Shown here: piece by piece, positions 1 to 7,892 of the stretch
Layout: each line of letters begins with the position of its first letter
Position numbering within the stretch: position 1 is the stretch's first letter
From: an uncultured Bacteroides sp.
GTDB lineage: Bacteria; Bacteroidota; Bacteroidia; Bacteroidales; Bacteroidaceae
Reading direction: 5' to 3'
Length of the DNA: 28,335 bases
Assembly (NCBI GenBank): GCA_905203765.1
Contig: CAJKXC010000032.1
Span: 1 to 28,335 of the forward strand
Translations under genes and position numbers: made by a program
The notes under the pieces: model-generated
Database searches by the model: none
What the model saw: only the letters and a program-made list of their open reading frames with translations
What the model was told of the DNA's origin: nothing

Positions 1-44
1 ACGGTTTTCAAGACCGCCGCAATCGACCACTCTGCCACCTCTCC
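1..44 (-). tRNA. tRNA-Ser (UGA anticodon), 5' part only
   Basis: Read on the minus strand, the acceptor 5' strand GGAGAGG begins at 44, followed by a D-arm (TGGCAGAGTGG...) and an anticodon arm with loop CTTGAAA, anticodon TGA at 10-8. This is the usual start of a bacterial tRNA-Ser that reads UCA. The variable arm, T-arm and 3' end lie left of the window, so completeness cannot be judged. Confidence 0.9.
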
Positions 45-63
45 AAAACTTCTCTCTGTACCG

Positions 64-86
64 GCGGATTTGAAATCTGCCGGAGA
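64..86. repeat. Inverted repeat in the tRNA-Ser leader
   Basis: CCGGC and GCCGG arms enclose a short inner stem and the loop TTTGAAA (plus strand). The inner pair is G-T on the plus strand but A-C on the minus strand. It sits between the tRNA-Ser promoter and the tRNA. There is no following T-run, so it is not an obvious terminator. Confidence 0.55.
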
Positions 87-108
87 CAACTTTCCGTTGA
101 AAGCGGTG

Positions 109-139
109 CAAAGGTACAAATCATTTTTAATTCTGCAAA
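109..139 (-). promoter_or_regulatory. Promoter of tRNA-Ser, Bacteroides type
   Basis: On the minus strand TTTG (139-136), a 19-bp spacer and TACCTTTG (116-109) match the Bacteroidota -33/-7 promoter pattern. Transcription would start near 103, giving the tRNA precursor a leader of about 59 nt that holds an inverted repeat at 64-86. Confidence 0.7.
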
Positions 140-169
140 CATCCCTTCTCTTTTTTCATGAATTAATCG

Positions 170-177
170 TACTTTTG
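170..177 (+). promoter_or_regulatory. -7 element of mutS2
   Basis: TACTTTTG fits the TAnnTTTG element of Bacteroidota promoters. No good TTTG -33 box is seen at the right distance. The element ends only 5 bp before the mutS2 ATG, so the start site would fall on or next to the start codon. Confidence 0.45.
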
Positions 178-182
178 CGCCC

Positions 183-2711
183 ATGATATATCCACAGAAC
201 TTTGAACAGAAGATAGGTTTCGACCAGATACGCCAGCTGCTGAGAGACAAATGCCTCAGCACGCTGGGCGAAGAGCGAGTGACGGACATGGCTTTCTCCG
301 ACCGCTTCGGCGAGGTGGAAGAGCGCTTGGACCAGGTCAGCGAGTTTCTCCGCATACTGCAAGAGGAAGACAACTTCCCCGCACAATATTTCTTTGACGT
401 ACGCCCCTCGCTGAAACGGATACGGGTGGAAGGCATGTACCTGGACGAACAAGAACTCTTCGACCTGCGCCGCTCGCTGGAGACGATACGCGACATCGTA
501 CGCTTCCTGCAACGCACGGACGACGAAGAGAGTGCCTCGCCCTACCCTTGCCTCAGAAGGCTGGCGGGAGACATCACCGTATTCCCCCAACTCATCGCGA
601 AAATCAACGGCATCCTCTCCCCTTACGGAAAGATAAAGGACAACGCTTCCAGCGAACTGGCACGCATCCGCCGGGAACTTGCCGCCACGATGGGAAGCAT
701 CTCCCGTTCGCTGAACAGCATCCTGCGCAGCGCCCAGTCCGAAGGCGTGGTAGATAAGGACGTGACGCCCACCATGCGCGACGGCCGGTTGGTAATTCCC
801 GTTGCCCCCGCCCTGAAACGGAAAATCAAGGGCATCGTGCACGACGAGTCAGCCAGCGGCAAGACCGTGTTCATCGAGCCTGCCGAAGTAGTGGAAGCCA
901 ACAACCGCATCCGCGAACTGGAAGGAGACGAGCGCCGGGAAATCATCCGCATCCTGTCGGACTTCTCCAATCAGCTGCGCCCTTCCATCCCCGACATACT
1001 GCTGTCCTACGAGTTCCTTGCCGAGATAGACTTTATCCGCGCCAGGGCCTTGTTTGCCCAGCAAATATCCGGTCTGAAACCTGCCTTCGAGAACAGGCAG
1101 ATACTGGACTGGACAATGGCGGTACACCCGCTCCTGCAACTCTCCCTTGCCAAGCACGGCAAGAAGGTAGTGCCGCTGGACATCGAACTGGACGAGCGGC
1201 AACGCATCCTGATTATCTCCGGTCCCAACGCCGGCGGCAAGTCCGTCTGTCTGAAAACGGTGGGACTATTGCAATACATGCTGCAATGCGGTCTACTCAT
1301 CCCGATGCACGAGCGCAGCCACGCCGGAATATTCAGCAACATATTCATCGACATCGGCGACGAGCAGTCCATCGAGGACGATCTGAGCACCTACTCCTCG
1401 CACCTGACGAACATGAAAATCATGATGAAGAACTGCAACGAGCGCAGCCTCATCCTGATTGACGAGTTTGGCGGCGGAACGGAGCCCCAAATCGGCGGCG
1501 CCATTGCCGAAGCCGTGCTGAAACGCTTCAACGAGCGGAAGACGTTCGGCGTCATCACCACGCACTATCAGAACCTGAAACACTTTGCCGAAGACCATGA
1601 GGGAGTGGTGAACGGCGCCATGCTGTACGACCGCCACCTGATGCAAGCCCTGTTCCAGCTTCAGATAGGCAACCCCGGCAGTTCGTTCGCCGTAGAGATA
1701 GCCCGCAAAATCGGCTTGCCCGAAGACGTGATTGCCGATGCATCGGAACTGGTGGGCAGCGAGTACATCAACGCCGACAAGTACCTGCAAGATATCGTGC
1801 GCGACAAACGCTACTGGGAAGGCAAGCGCCAGACCATCCGCCAGCGCGAGAAGCACATGGAAGAAACGATTGCCCGCTATCAGACCGAAATAGAAGAATT
1901 GCAGAAGTCCCGCAAAGAGATTCTGCGGAAGGCCAAAGAGGATGCCGAGCAACTGATGCAGGATGCCAACGCACGCATCGAAAACACCATCCGCACCATC
2001 AAGGAAGCCCAAGCGGACAAGGAGAAAACCCGCCAAGCACGCCAGGAACTGACCGACTTCCGCCAATCCATGGAAGCCCTTGCCGGCAAAGAACTGGAAG
2101 AGAAGATAGCCCGCAAGATGGAGAAACTGAAGGAAAAGCAGAACCGGAAGAAGGAAAAGAAAGCCAATAAAAGCGCCGAAACCGGACTGTCCGCCCAAGC
2201 CCTTGCCGAACAGCAGGCACGGAAGGAAGCGGAACGCCTGGCAGCCATCGTACCCGGCGCCGCCGTCAGGATAAAAGGCCAAAGCTCGGTAGGCGAAGTG
2301 ATGGAAGTGAACGGCAAGAACGCCGTAGTTGCCTTCGGAAGCATCAAGACCACCGTCAAACTGGACAGGCTGGAGCGTACCAATGCACAGCCCAAACAGG
2401 CGGACGCCTCTACCAAGAGCACCTATATCAGCACACAGACGCAAGACGCGATGTACGAAAAGAAGCTGCACTTCAAGCAAGACATCGACGTCCGCGGTAT
2501 GCGTGGCGACGAAGCCCTGCAGGCAGTCACTTACTTTATCGACGACGCCATTCTGGTAGGAATGTCGCGGGTGCGCATCCTTCACGGCACGGGCACGGGT
2601 ATTCTCCGCACACTTATCCGGCAATACCTGGAGACGGTGCCCGGAGTAAGCCACTTCGCCGACGAACACATACAGTTCGGCGGTGCGGGCATTACGGTGG
2701 TTGACCTTTGA
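183..2711 (+). CDS. mutS2: MutS2 family ATPase/endonuclease with Smr domain
   Basis: This 842-residue protein belongs to MutS2, a MutS relative without the mismatch-recognition domains. Known members act on branched DNA or, in some bacteria, on collided ribosomes. An N-terminal clamp/core region leads to the MutS-type ATPase with Walker A GPNAGGKS (residues 347-354) and Walker B LILIDE (D427, E428). A long Lys/Glu/Gln-rich stretch from about 540 to 680 is probably coiled coil. The C-terminal Smr nuclease domain shows DIDVRG (767-772) and HGTGTG (801-806), so both catalytic parts are intact. Length is normal for the family. The ATG at 183 is chosen because MIYPQNFEQK is a natural family N-terminus and little space exists upstream. 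The serine dehydratase gene follows after 43 bp, possibly on the same transcript. Identity is secure; whether it serves DNA or ribosome rescue here is not known. Confidence 0.96.
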   Translation: MIYPQNFEQKIGFDQIRQLLRDKCLSTLGEERVTDMAFSDRFGEVEERLDQVSEFLRILQEEDNFPAQYFFDVRPSLKRIRVEGMYLDEQELFDLRRSLETIRDIVRFLQRTDDEESASPYPCLRRLAGDITVFPQLIAKINGILSPYGKIKDNASSELARIRRELAATMGSISRSLNSILRSAQSEGVVDKDVTPTMRDGRLVIPVAPALKRKIKGIVHDESASGKTVFIEPAEVVEANNRIRELEGDERREIIRILSDFSNQLRPSIPDILLSYEFLAEIDFIRARALFAQQISGLKPAFENRQILDWTMAVHPLLQLSLAKHGKKVVPLDIELDERQRILIISGPNAGGKSVCLKTVGLLQYMLQCGLLIPMHERSHAGIFSNIFIDIGDEQSIEDDLSTYSSHLTNMKIMMKNCNERSLILIDEFGGGTEPQIGGAIAEAVLKRFNERKTFGVITTHYQNLKHFAEDHEGVVNGAMLYDRHLMQALFQLQIGNPGSSFAVEIARKIGLPEDVIADASELVGSEYINADKYLQDIVRDKRYWEGKRQTIRQREKHMEETIARYQTEIEELQKSRKEILRKAKEDAEQLMQDANARIENTIRTIKEAQADKEKTRQARQELTDFRQSMEALAGKELEEKIARKMEKLKEKQNRKKEKKANKSAETGLSAQALAEQQARKEAERLAAIVPGAAVRIKGQSSVGEVMEVNGKNAVVAFGSIKTTVKLDRLERTNAQPKQADASTKSTYISTQTQDAMYEKKLHFKQDIDVRGMRGDEALQAVTYFIDDAILVGMSRVRILHGTGTGILRTLIRQYLETVPGVSHFADEHIQFGGAGITVVDL

Positions 2712-2754
2712 TGAATTGAAAATTGAGAATTAAAAAATTAAAAAAATAATAGCT

Positions 2755-3966
2755 ATGAAATCAATTAAAGAACTTTATCGCATCGGGACGGGGCCGTCGA
2801 GCAGTCACACGATGGGACCGCGCAAGGCTGCGGAGATATTTCTGGGCAGACATCCCGAAGCTGCGTCCTTCAAAGTAACCCTGTACGGCAGCCTCGCCGC
2901 TACCGGGAAGGGGCACATGACCAATGTTGCCATCACCGAAACACTGCAACCGGCGGCTCCGGTAGAGATTATCTGGGAACCCAAGATATTCCTTCCCTTC
3001 CACCCCAACGGCATGAAGTTCGTATCGGTAGACCGGGAAGGGCGGGAAACCGACCAATGGACTGTGTTCAGCGTAGGCGGCGGCGCCCTGGCGGAAGAGA
3101 ACGACGGAGCCACTTCCGTCAACACCCCGGACGTGTACGAAATGAACAGCATGACCGAAATCCTGCAATGGTGCGAACGCACCGGCAAAAGCTACTGGGA
3201 GTACGTCAAGGAATGTGAGGAAAGCGATATATGGGACTACCTGCAGGAAGTATGGGAGACGATGAAAGCCGCCGTAAAACGCGGACTGGAACAGGAAGGC
3301 GTCCTGCCCGGCCCGTTGAACCTGCGCCGCAAAGCCTCTACCTATTATATACGCGCCAGCGGCTACAAGCAGTCGCTCCAATCGCGCGGACTGGTATTTG
3401 CCTACGCGCTTGCCGTCAGCGAGGAGAATGCTTCGGGGGGCGTCATCGTTACTGCACCTACCTGCGGTTCGTGCGGGGTGGTGCCTGCCGTGCTCTATCA
3501 CCTGGCAAAAAGCCGTGATTTCAGCGACACGCGCATCCTGCGCGCCCTTGCCACTGCCGGATTGGTGGGAAACATCGTGAAGAGAAACGCCTCTATCTCC
3601 GGTGCGGAAGCCGGATGCCAGGCAGAGGTAGGTGTGGCTTGTTCTATGGCGTCGGCCGCTGCCAACCAGTTGTTCGGCGGAAGCCCGGCGCAGATAGAGT
3701 ATGCCGCCGAAATGGGACTGGAACACCACCTGGGAATGACCTGCGACCCAGTTTGCGGACTGGTGCAAATACCCTGCATCGAGCGTAACGCATACGCTGC
3801 CGCCCGCGCCCTGGATGCCAATCTCTACTCTTCCTTTACCGACGGTATGCACCGCGTATCCTTCGACAAGGTGGTAGAGGTGATGAAGGAAACCGGCAAC
3901 GACCTGCCCTCACTCTACAAAGAAACCAGCGAAGGCGGACTGGCAAAAGACTATAAGCCGATGTAA
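2755..3966 (+). CDS. sdaA: L-serine ammonia-lyase (L-serine dehydratase), Fe-S, single chain
   Basis: This enzyme deaminates L-serine to pyruvate and ammonia in the cytoplasm using an oxygen-sensitive 4Fe-4S cluster rather than PLP. The 403-residue chain carries both parts of the bacterial type: an N-terminal beta region beginning IGTGPSSSHTMGP (near residue 10) and a C-terminal alpha region. The latter has APTCGSCG (C237, C240), a Gly/Ala/Cys-rich segment GCQAEVGVACSM, and TCDPVCGLVQIPC, which supply the candidate cluster ligands. It is somewhat shorter than the 450-residue enterobacterial SdaA but lacks nothing recognisable. It lies 43 bp after mutS2 with no clear promoter of its own, and a strong terminator stands about 95 bp after the stop. 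The link to mutS2 is probably positional only. Confidence 0.95.
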   Translation: MKSIKELYRIGTGPSSSHTMGPRKAAEIFLGRHPEAASFKVTLYGSLAATGKGHMTNVAITETLQPAAPVEIIWEPKIFLPFHPNGMKFVSVDREGRETDQWTVFSVGGGALAEENDGATSVNTPDVYEMNSMTEILQWCERTGKSYWEYVKECEESDIWDYLQEVWETMKAAVKRGLEQEGVLPGPLNLRRKASTYYIRASGYKQSLQSRGLVFAYALAVSEENASGGVIVTAPTCGSCGVVPAVLYHLAKSRDFSDTRILRALATAGLVGNIVKRNASISGAEAGCQAEVGVACSMASAAANQLFGGSPAQIEYAAEMGLEHHLGMTCDPVCGLVQIPCIERNAYAAARALDANLYSSFTDGMHRVSFDKVVEVMKETGNDLPSLYKETSEGGLAKDYKPM

Positions 3967-4020
3967 ACGGCAGATGGTTGCAGGGCGCCCGGAACGGCAC
4001 CGCCGGCCATCCAATAAAAC

Positions 4021-4063
4021 AAGTAATGTTTTGCATCAAAAGAAGTAATGTTTTGATGCAAAA
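4021..4063 (+). repeat. Direct and inverted repeat before the sdaA terminator
   Basis: AAGTAATGTTTTG occurs at 4021-4033 and again at 4043-4055. TTTTGCATCAAAA (4029-4041) is the exact reverse complement of TTTTGATGCAAAA (4051-4063), so the RNA can fold with a 9-nt loop. The second arm touches the terminator stem that follows. Confidence 0.8.
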
Positions 4064-4101
4064 GCGGCAATGTTTCGGAGTAAAACATTGCCGCTTTTTT
4101 A
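4062..4101 (+). terminator. Rho-independent terminator of mutS2-sdaA
   Basis: A perfect 14-bp stem (4062-4075 with 4083-4096, arms AAGCGGCAATGTTT and AAACATTGCCGCTT), a 7-nt loop and a run of T residues to 4100. It separates the plus-strand pair from the convergent gene ending at 4146. The A-run on the other side may let it work in both directions. Confidence 0.93.
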
Positions 4102-4145
4102 TCGCTTAATTATAGCTTTCTTGTTACTTATCAGTCAGACAGTTA

Positions 4146-4634
4146 TCAATCTATCGGCCAATGCGTGTCATCCTTGCCCGTAACGTCTTTTGTCTGCATC
4201 AAGTTTCCTTCTTCCGAATAGAACAACTGATATTCGGTTTTCCCTTTTTCCACCTCAATCACATATATATTGGGCTGGTTCGGATATTCCAGCAGGTCGA
4301 TGTCGTCCCTCTTCCAAGTGGCGTACTCGCTGCCGCTGAAAGCAGTCTGCACAGTTCCAGGAACGTTGTCCCAATTAAGGTCTATCTCCGTCAGACGCCA
4401 TTCGGCCTGAGCGTTGAACCACACATCCAGATCTTTGCCGTCTACCATGCAATCTGCCACATAATAAGAACCTTTCTGTTCCCAATCTACGTCTCCGGCG
4501 GCAGGATATTTGGTTTTCAGGGCTTGTGTCAGGGCCTCGGGTACCTTTACATGATCTTTGTCATCGTCATCGCTGCACGCGCTGAATGCCAGTGCGGCGA
4601 TGAACATCATTGCTAATACACGAATTTTCATCAT
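4146..4634 (-). CDS. PepSY-like surface lipoprotein
   Basis: A 162-residue lipoprotein of the PepSY-like family (formerly DUF2874; also labelled beta-lactamase-inhibitor-like). The type II signal peptide ends AFSAC, lipidated at C20, and is followed at once by SDDDD, which matches the Bacteroides lipoprotein export signal, so the mature protein is probably on the cell surface. The mature part holds the family pattern of alternating Asp-Trp and Tyr strands (VDWEQKGSYYVADC, then AEWRLTEIDLNWDNVP) in two halves. The function of this family is not established. It lies 38 bp downstream of a second PepSY-like gene and behind a two-component system, an arrangement common in Bacteroides. MMKIR and MKIR are both possible starts; the first is used here. 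Confidence 0.8.
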   Translation of the reverse strand: MMKIRVLAMMFIAALAFSACSDDDDKDHVKVPEALTQALKTKYPAAGDVDWEQKGSYYVADCMVDGKDLDVWFNAQAEWRLTEIDLNWDNVPGTVQTAFSGSEYATWKRDDIDLLEYPNQPNIYVIEVEKGKTEYQLFYSEEGNLMQTKDVTGKDDTHWPID

Positions 4635-4672
4635 TGCTTTATTACATTTTTAGTTAGACATATACTCCGGCA

Positions 4673-5113
4673 TCAGTCGTCCATACTCACAAACTTGCCT
4701 TTCTTATTGAACTTCAAGGAATAGTCGTTGCTCAATTCCACTTCCACACCACTGCGGCCGCGTTCAATCTTGGTGATAATCTCCCGGGGGAAGTTCGTCT
4801 TTACATATTCCTTTACAGAAGCCGGAACCAGTGCGGCGGGGACGGCTGCCTTCTTGCAATCCACTTCCAGCCAGTTGCCCTTCTTATCGAAGTCTATTTC
4901 GGTGCGGTCGGTCAGGAGTACCTCGTACTTTTTGGTTTGCAATATCTCGCTCTCTATCTTGATATGAGAGATTTGGGGCTTACTGAAGTACTGGTTGATG
5001 AAGTTGCGGGCAGGCAGCGGAAGCTGTTTAGCGTCCTGGGTGATAACATCGCCTGCAAAAGCAAACTGAACGGCTACGATGGCCATCACAAGAATAGATA
5101 ATACTTTCTTCAT
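4673..5113 (-). CDS. PepSY-like periplasmic protein
   Basis: A 146-residue secreted protein with a signal peptide of about 20 residues ending AFA-GD and no lipobox, so it should be soluble in the periplasm. Two PepSY-like repeats can be read: the first around LPLPARNFINQYFSKPQISHI to the strand TEIDFDKKGNWLEVDC, the second around VPASVKEYVKTNFP to YSLKFNKKGKFVSMDD. The repeated Asp/Asn-Lys-Lys-Gly turn between strands is characteristic. It is related to the lipoprotein encoded just downstream but not closely. The histidine kinase gene ends 95 bp upstream on the same strand, so it may be co-transcribed with it or be a target of that system. No enzymatic residues are evident and the role is unknown. 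Confidence 0.8.
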   Translation of the reverse strand: MKKVLSILVMAIVAVQFAFAGDVITQDAKQLPLPARNFINQYFSKPQISHIKIESEILQTKKYEVLLTDRTEIDFDKKGNWLEVDCKKAAVPAALVPASVKEYVKTNFPREIITKIERGRSGVEVELSNDYSLKFNKKGKFVSMDD

Positions 5114-5208
5114 AATCGTTATTTTTTTAAAGTGTTATTAATAAGTTTCATATCATTCACACTGCAAATAACGATAGAGAATTGGGAAAGATTTGGGAAT
5201 AATCGGCG

Positions 5209-6498
5209 TTAACGGTTCTTTTTATTTTCTTTAACAAGGCGAAAGCAGTGCATGCCGTCCTGCCACTCATAAGTCAGCCCGAGCGATGCGGAGAGAGCGA
5301 TGGAGCGCGCTATGGCAAGACCCAGTCCGGTAGAATCTTTCTTACCATCGGCGCCATGATAGAAGCGGCGGAACAACTTTTCGCCATCCAGGGGCGCATC
5401 GCCCGTGTTCTTTATAGTCAGTGAGGCGGACGTTGTAATAATTTGTAGTTCGCCGCCTTCCCGGTTGTGGAAGAGCGAGTTCTTCACCAGGTTGGAAATC
5501 AAGATCTGCGCCAGCGAATGGTTGCAGCGGATGACGAAAGGCCGCTCTCCCCGCTCCCGCGTCAGGCGCACCTGCTTATGCTCGTAGATATCCATCAGGT
5601 CGGGCAGGAGCTCGTCGAGGATTTCATCTACCGGGACATCTTCCCGCTCGGTGTACTGCCCGTTCGCTATGCGCGACAGCAGTAACAGGGATTTGTTCAG
5701 CTTCACCGCCCGCCCCAGGGTGGAGTATATCTCGTCCAGCGCTTCCATCTGCTGCTCGGTCAGTCCCTCGCTCTCGGCAAGCAACTCCACTTTGCCGCGG
5801 ACGATGGCAAGCGGTGTCTGCAACTCGTGCGAAGCATTCTCAATGAACTGCTTCTGCTCCGCGTAGGCCTTGTAGCTGCGGTTGCCCATATCTACGGCGG
5901 CATCGCTCAGTTGGCGGAACTCGCTTATCGTTGTCGGGTTGTTCAATGGCGGAACTTCTTTGCCGGGCTGTATGCGGTGCAACCAGTCCAGCAGTTTATT
6001 CAGCGGGCGGAACGCGCCTTTCAGCACCAGCCGTATGCCGACAGAGGTACAAATCAGGAAAAGCAGGAACAGGGCGCCCAGATACCAAAGCATCGCCTCT
6101 ATCATATCGTCCCGCTCCAGAATGGAAATCATCAACGTCAGTTCGTAATACTGCCCGTCGGGCATGCGGAAGGCGGTACGCATCACACGCACCGGCTCGT
6201 CCTCGTCCTCCAGTTCTATGTAGACGGTGGAGTCGTAAAACTCCTGATGATAGGCCCGCCCTTCTTCTTCGGAGATGGGACGGAACTTGTAGGTAGACAT
6301 CAGCGAGCCCGATGTGTCGAGCACCGAAGGGTCGTGAAGTGCACTTTCTATCAGTATGTCCGCATAATTCTCCAGTGTATCGTCAGTCTCGTCCACCACC
6401 TCGTCGATAATGGCATAATAAAACAGCACGCCCCACACCGCCATCAGCAGGAAGAGCAACAGCGAGAGCTTGCGGTAGGTATAGTGCAGCAGTTTCAT
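5209..6498 (-). CDS. Two-component sensor histidine kinase
   Basis: A 429-residue inner-membrane sensor kinase. TM1 spans about 11-30, a small periplasmic sensor about 31-135, and TM2 about 136-158. A short linker follows, then the dimerisation helix with the phospho-acceptor motif ASHELQTPLA (H224). The HATPase domain has N-box LISNLVKNSLFHN and a G-box STGLGLAI near the C-terminus. The sensor is acidic (EDEDEP around 97-102; DETDD in the first loop), which could suit a cation or antimicrobial-peptide signal, but that is a guess. The frame stays open upstream, yet MKLLHYTYRK at 6498 is the true start: its ATG overlaps the regulator's TGA in an ATGA junction, indicating translational coupling. 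Confidence 0.93.
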   Translation of the reverse strand: MKLLHYTYRKLSLLLFLLMAVWGVLFYYAIIDEVVDETDDTLENYADILIESALHDPSVLDTSGSLMSTYKFRPISEEEGRAYHQEFYDSTVYIELEDEDEPVRVMRTAFRMPDGQYYELTLMISILERDDMIEAMLWYLGALFLLFLICTSVGIRLVLKGAFRPLNKLLDWLHRIQPGKEVPPLNNPTTISEFRQLSDAAVDMGNRSYKAYAEQKQFIENASHELQTPLAIVRGKVELLAESEGLTEQQMEALDEIYSTLGRAVKLNKSLLLLSRIANGQYTEREDVPVDEILDELLPDLMDIYEHKQVRLTRERGERPFVIRCNHSLAQILISNLVKNSLFHNREGGELQIITTSASLTIKNTGDAPLDGEKLFRRFYHGADGKKDSTGLGLAIARSIALSASLGLTYEWQDGMHCFRLVKENKKNR

Positions 6499-7172
6499 AA
6501 CTCGGACAGTTTGTAGCCGAAGCCGTAAACGGCCTTCAGTTCGACGGTAGCTTCGGCCTGCTTCAGCTTCTTGCGCAGGTTCTTCACTTGCGAGTAGATG
6601 AAGTCGAGCGAATCGGCCTGGTCTATATTGTCGCCCCACACCGATTCGGCAAGGCTCATTTTATTGATAACCCGGTTGGGATTGACAGCAAAGTAGGACA
6701 GCAAATCGAACTCTTTGCGGTTCAGTTGCAGAGGGGCGCCGCCTACTTCCGCCCGACGGTCGTCGGGATAGAGCACGAGGTTGCCGATGACGACGCTCAT
6801 GTCGCCTTTGGCTTGCCGGCGCCGGATCAATGATTTCACACGGGCGTTGAGTTCTGCCAGGTGGAAAGGTTTGGTCAGATAGTCGTCGGCACCCAGTTCC
6901 AGGCCGTCCACTTTATCATCCAGCGAGTCTTTGGCGGAAATGATAAGTACGCTGTCGCTACGGCGGAGCCGTTTCAGCTCGCGCAGCAAGTCCAGGCCGC
7001 TTCCGCCGGGCAACATGATATCCAGCAGGATGCAGTCGTAGTCGTAGTCGTTTATCTTGTCCAGCGCCGCATGGTAGTCGGCGGCAGTCTCTACGACGAA
7101 CTTCTCTTTCAGGAGCGAAGTGCGGATGGTTTCCCGCAAATCTTGCTCATCTTCTACAATCAGGATTTTCAT
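6495..7172 (-). CDS. OmpR-family response regulator
   Basis: A 225-residue DNA-binding regulator paired with the kinase directly downstream. The receiver domain has the acidic pocket E7/D8, phospho-acceptor D51 in CILLDIMLPGGSG, switch residue S79 (IISAK) and K101 (YLTKPF). A winged-helix Trans_reg_C domain fills residues 125-225, with the expected LNRKEFDLLSYF and the ending VYGFGYKLSEL. The frame begins 11 codons earlier, but MKILIVEDEQ at 7172 is the family's normal N-terminus. The gene ends in a 4-bp overlap with the kinase start. An imperfect -7 element (CATCTTTG) lies just upstream, so the pair may have its own promoter. Confidence 0.94.
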   Translation of the reverse strand: MKILIVEDEQDLRETIRTSLLKEKFVVETAADYHAALDKINDYDYDCILLDIMLPGGSGLDLLRELKRLRRSDSVLIISAKDSLDDKVDGLELGADDYLTKPFHLAELNARVKSLIRRRQAKGDMSVVIGNLVLYPDDRRAEVGGAPLQLNRKEFDLLSYFAVNPNRVINKMSLAESVWGDNIDQADSLDFIYSQVKNLRKKLKQAEATVELKAVYGFGYKLSEL

Positions 7173-7225
7173 ACCGGCAAAGATGGTTCGTAAAACTGGA
7201 AACAATCTGGAAAAGCCGCCGGCGG

Positions 7226-7774
7226 TTAGTCTATGCTGTCCGTCTGGTAATCTTCCATCAACTCGTCTTGCGTCATGGAGATTTTACCGTCTGCCGTGAT
7301 AGTCAGTCTGATAGGAACATAGAGGTCGGACTGCGGATAGCAGACGCTGGCGGCATAGATGATGCCTTGCGGAGTGGTCTGGTCGTAAACCAGCCCTTCG
7401 AGGATGGCATATTTCATGAACGTTGCATCGACCAGCGAGGCAAAGCTCTCTTTGGTGAACACTTTATCCACCACTTGCTTGCCGCCGGAAGTGAGGCGCA
7501 GGGTGATGCGGTTGTCTATAAACTTTTCTCCCTGCTCGTTCTTTACGATGGGCAGGGTCTCGTCCGGCCGGCGGGTGACGGAAGATTGATATTCTTTTCC
7601 CTTATAAGTGAAAGTCGTCTTTACATCAGATACCTGCATACGCTGCGGAGCGGCAATCTCTGTGCTGTCCTGCATCAATGTCTGCACACCTTCCTTTTCA
7701 CTCTTGTCCTTCGATGAGCAGGCCGTGAAGAAGATGACCGATGCGCACGCCAACATATAAACTATTTTCTTCAT
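7226..7774 (-). CDS. DUF4738 family lipoprotein
   Basis: A 182-residue lipoprotein: signal peptide MKKIVYMLAC..., lipobox FTAC with lipidated C19, followed by SSKDKSEKEG. The lack of an Asp-rich run after the Cys suggests it stays facing the periplasm. The mature part resembles DUF4738: a beta-strand pattern TTFTYKGKEYQSSVTRRPDE, then NRITLRLTSGGKQVVDKVFTK, and CYPQSDLYVPIRLTI near the end. No function is known for the family. It precedes the response regulator by 53 bp on the same strand and may be the first gene of that transcript. The frame opens ten codons earlier (MPYLF...), but MKK at 7774 gives a proper signal peptide. Confidence 0.75.
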   Translation of the reverse strand: MKKIVYMLACASVIFFTACSSKDKSEKEGVQTLMQDSTEIAAPQRMQVSDVKTTFTYKGKEYQSSVTRRPDETLPIVKNEQGEKFIDNRITLRLTSGGKQVVDKVFTKESFASLVDATFMKYAILEGLVYDQTTPQGIIYAASVCYPQSDLYVPIRLTITADGKISMTQDELMEDYQTDSID

Positions 7775-7822
7775 TGTTCCGTTTTTTATAAATAGATAAG
7801 GCAAAGGAACAAAAAGGGCGGG

Positions 7823-7860
7823 AAAAATACAAGGGAAAGCCGATAAAACAACTTTCCCTT
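7823..7860 (-). terminator. Terminator after the DUF4890 gene
   Basis: AAGGGAAAG (7831-7839) and CTTTCCCTT (7852-7860) form a 9-bp stem. On the minus strand it is followed closely by five T residues (7827-7823). It lies about 33 bp past the stop codon of the gene at 7893-8462. Confidence 0.6.
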
Positions 7861-7892
7861 ACGCACTAATACCTTGAAAACTGAATTTTCTT

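Noticed and set aside
1293..2669. Long open frame of 458 codons opposite mutS2
   Set aside because: It is the antisense shadow of a G+C-rich, codon-biased gene; mutS2 on the other strand has all family motifs, and the shadow has none.
2761..3852. Open frame of 363 codons opposite sdaA
   Set aside because: Same reason: complement of a complete serine dehydratase, with no recognisable domain.
7211..7222. GCCGCCGGCGG palindrome at the end of the DUF4738 gene as a terminator
   Set aside because: It leaves no loop and has only a weak T-run, so a stable terminator is not convincing.
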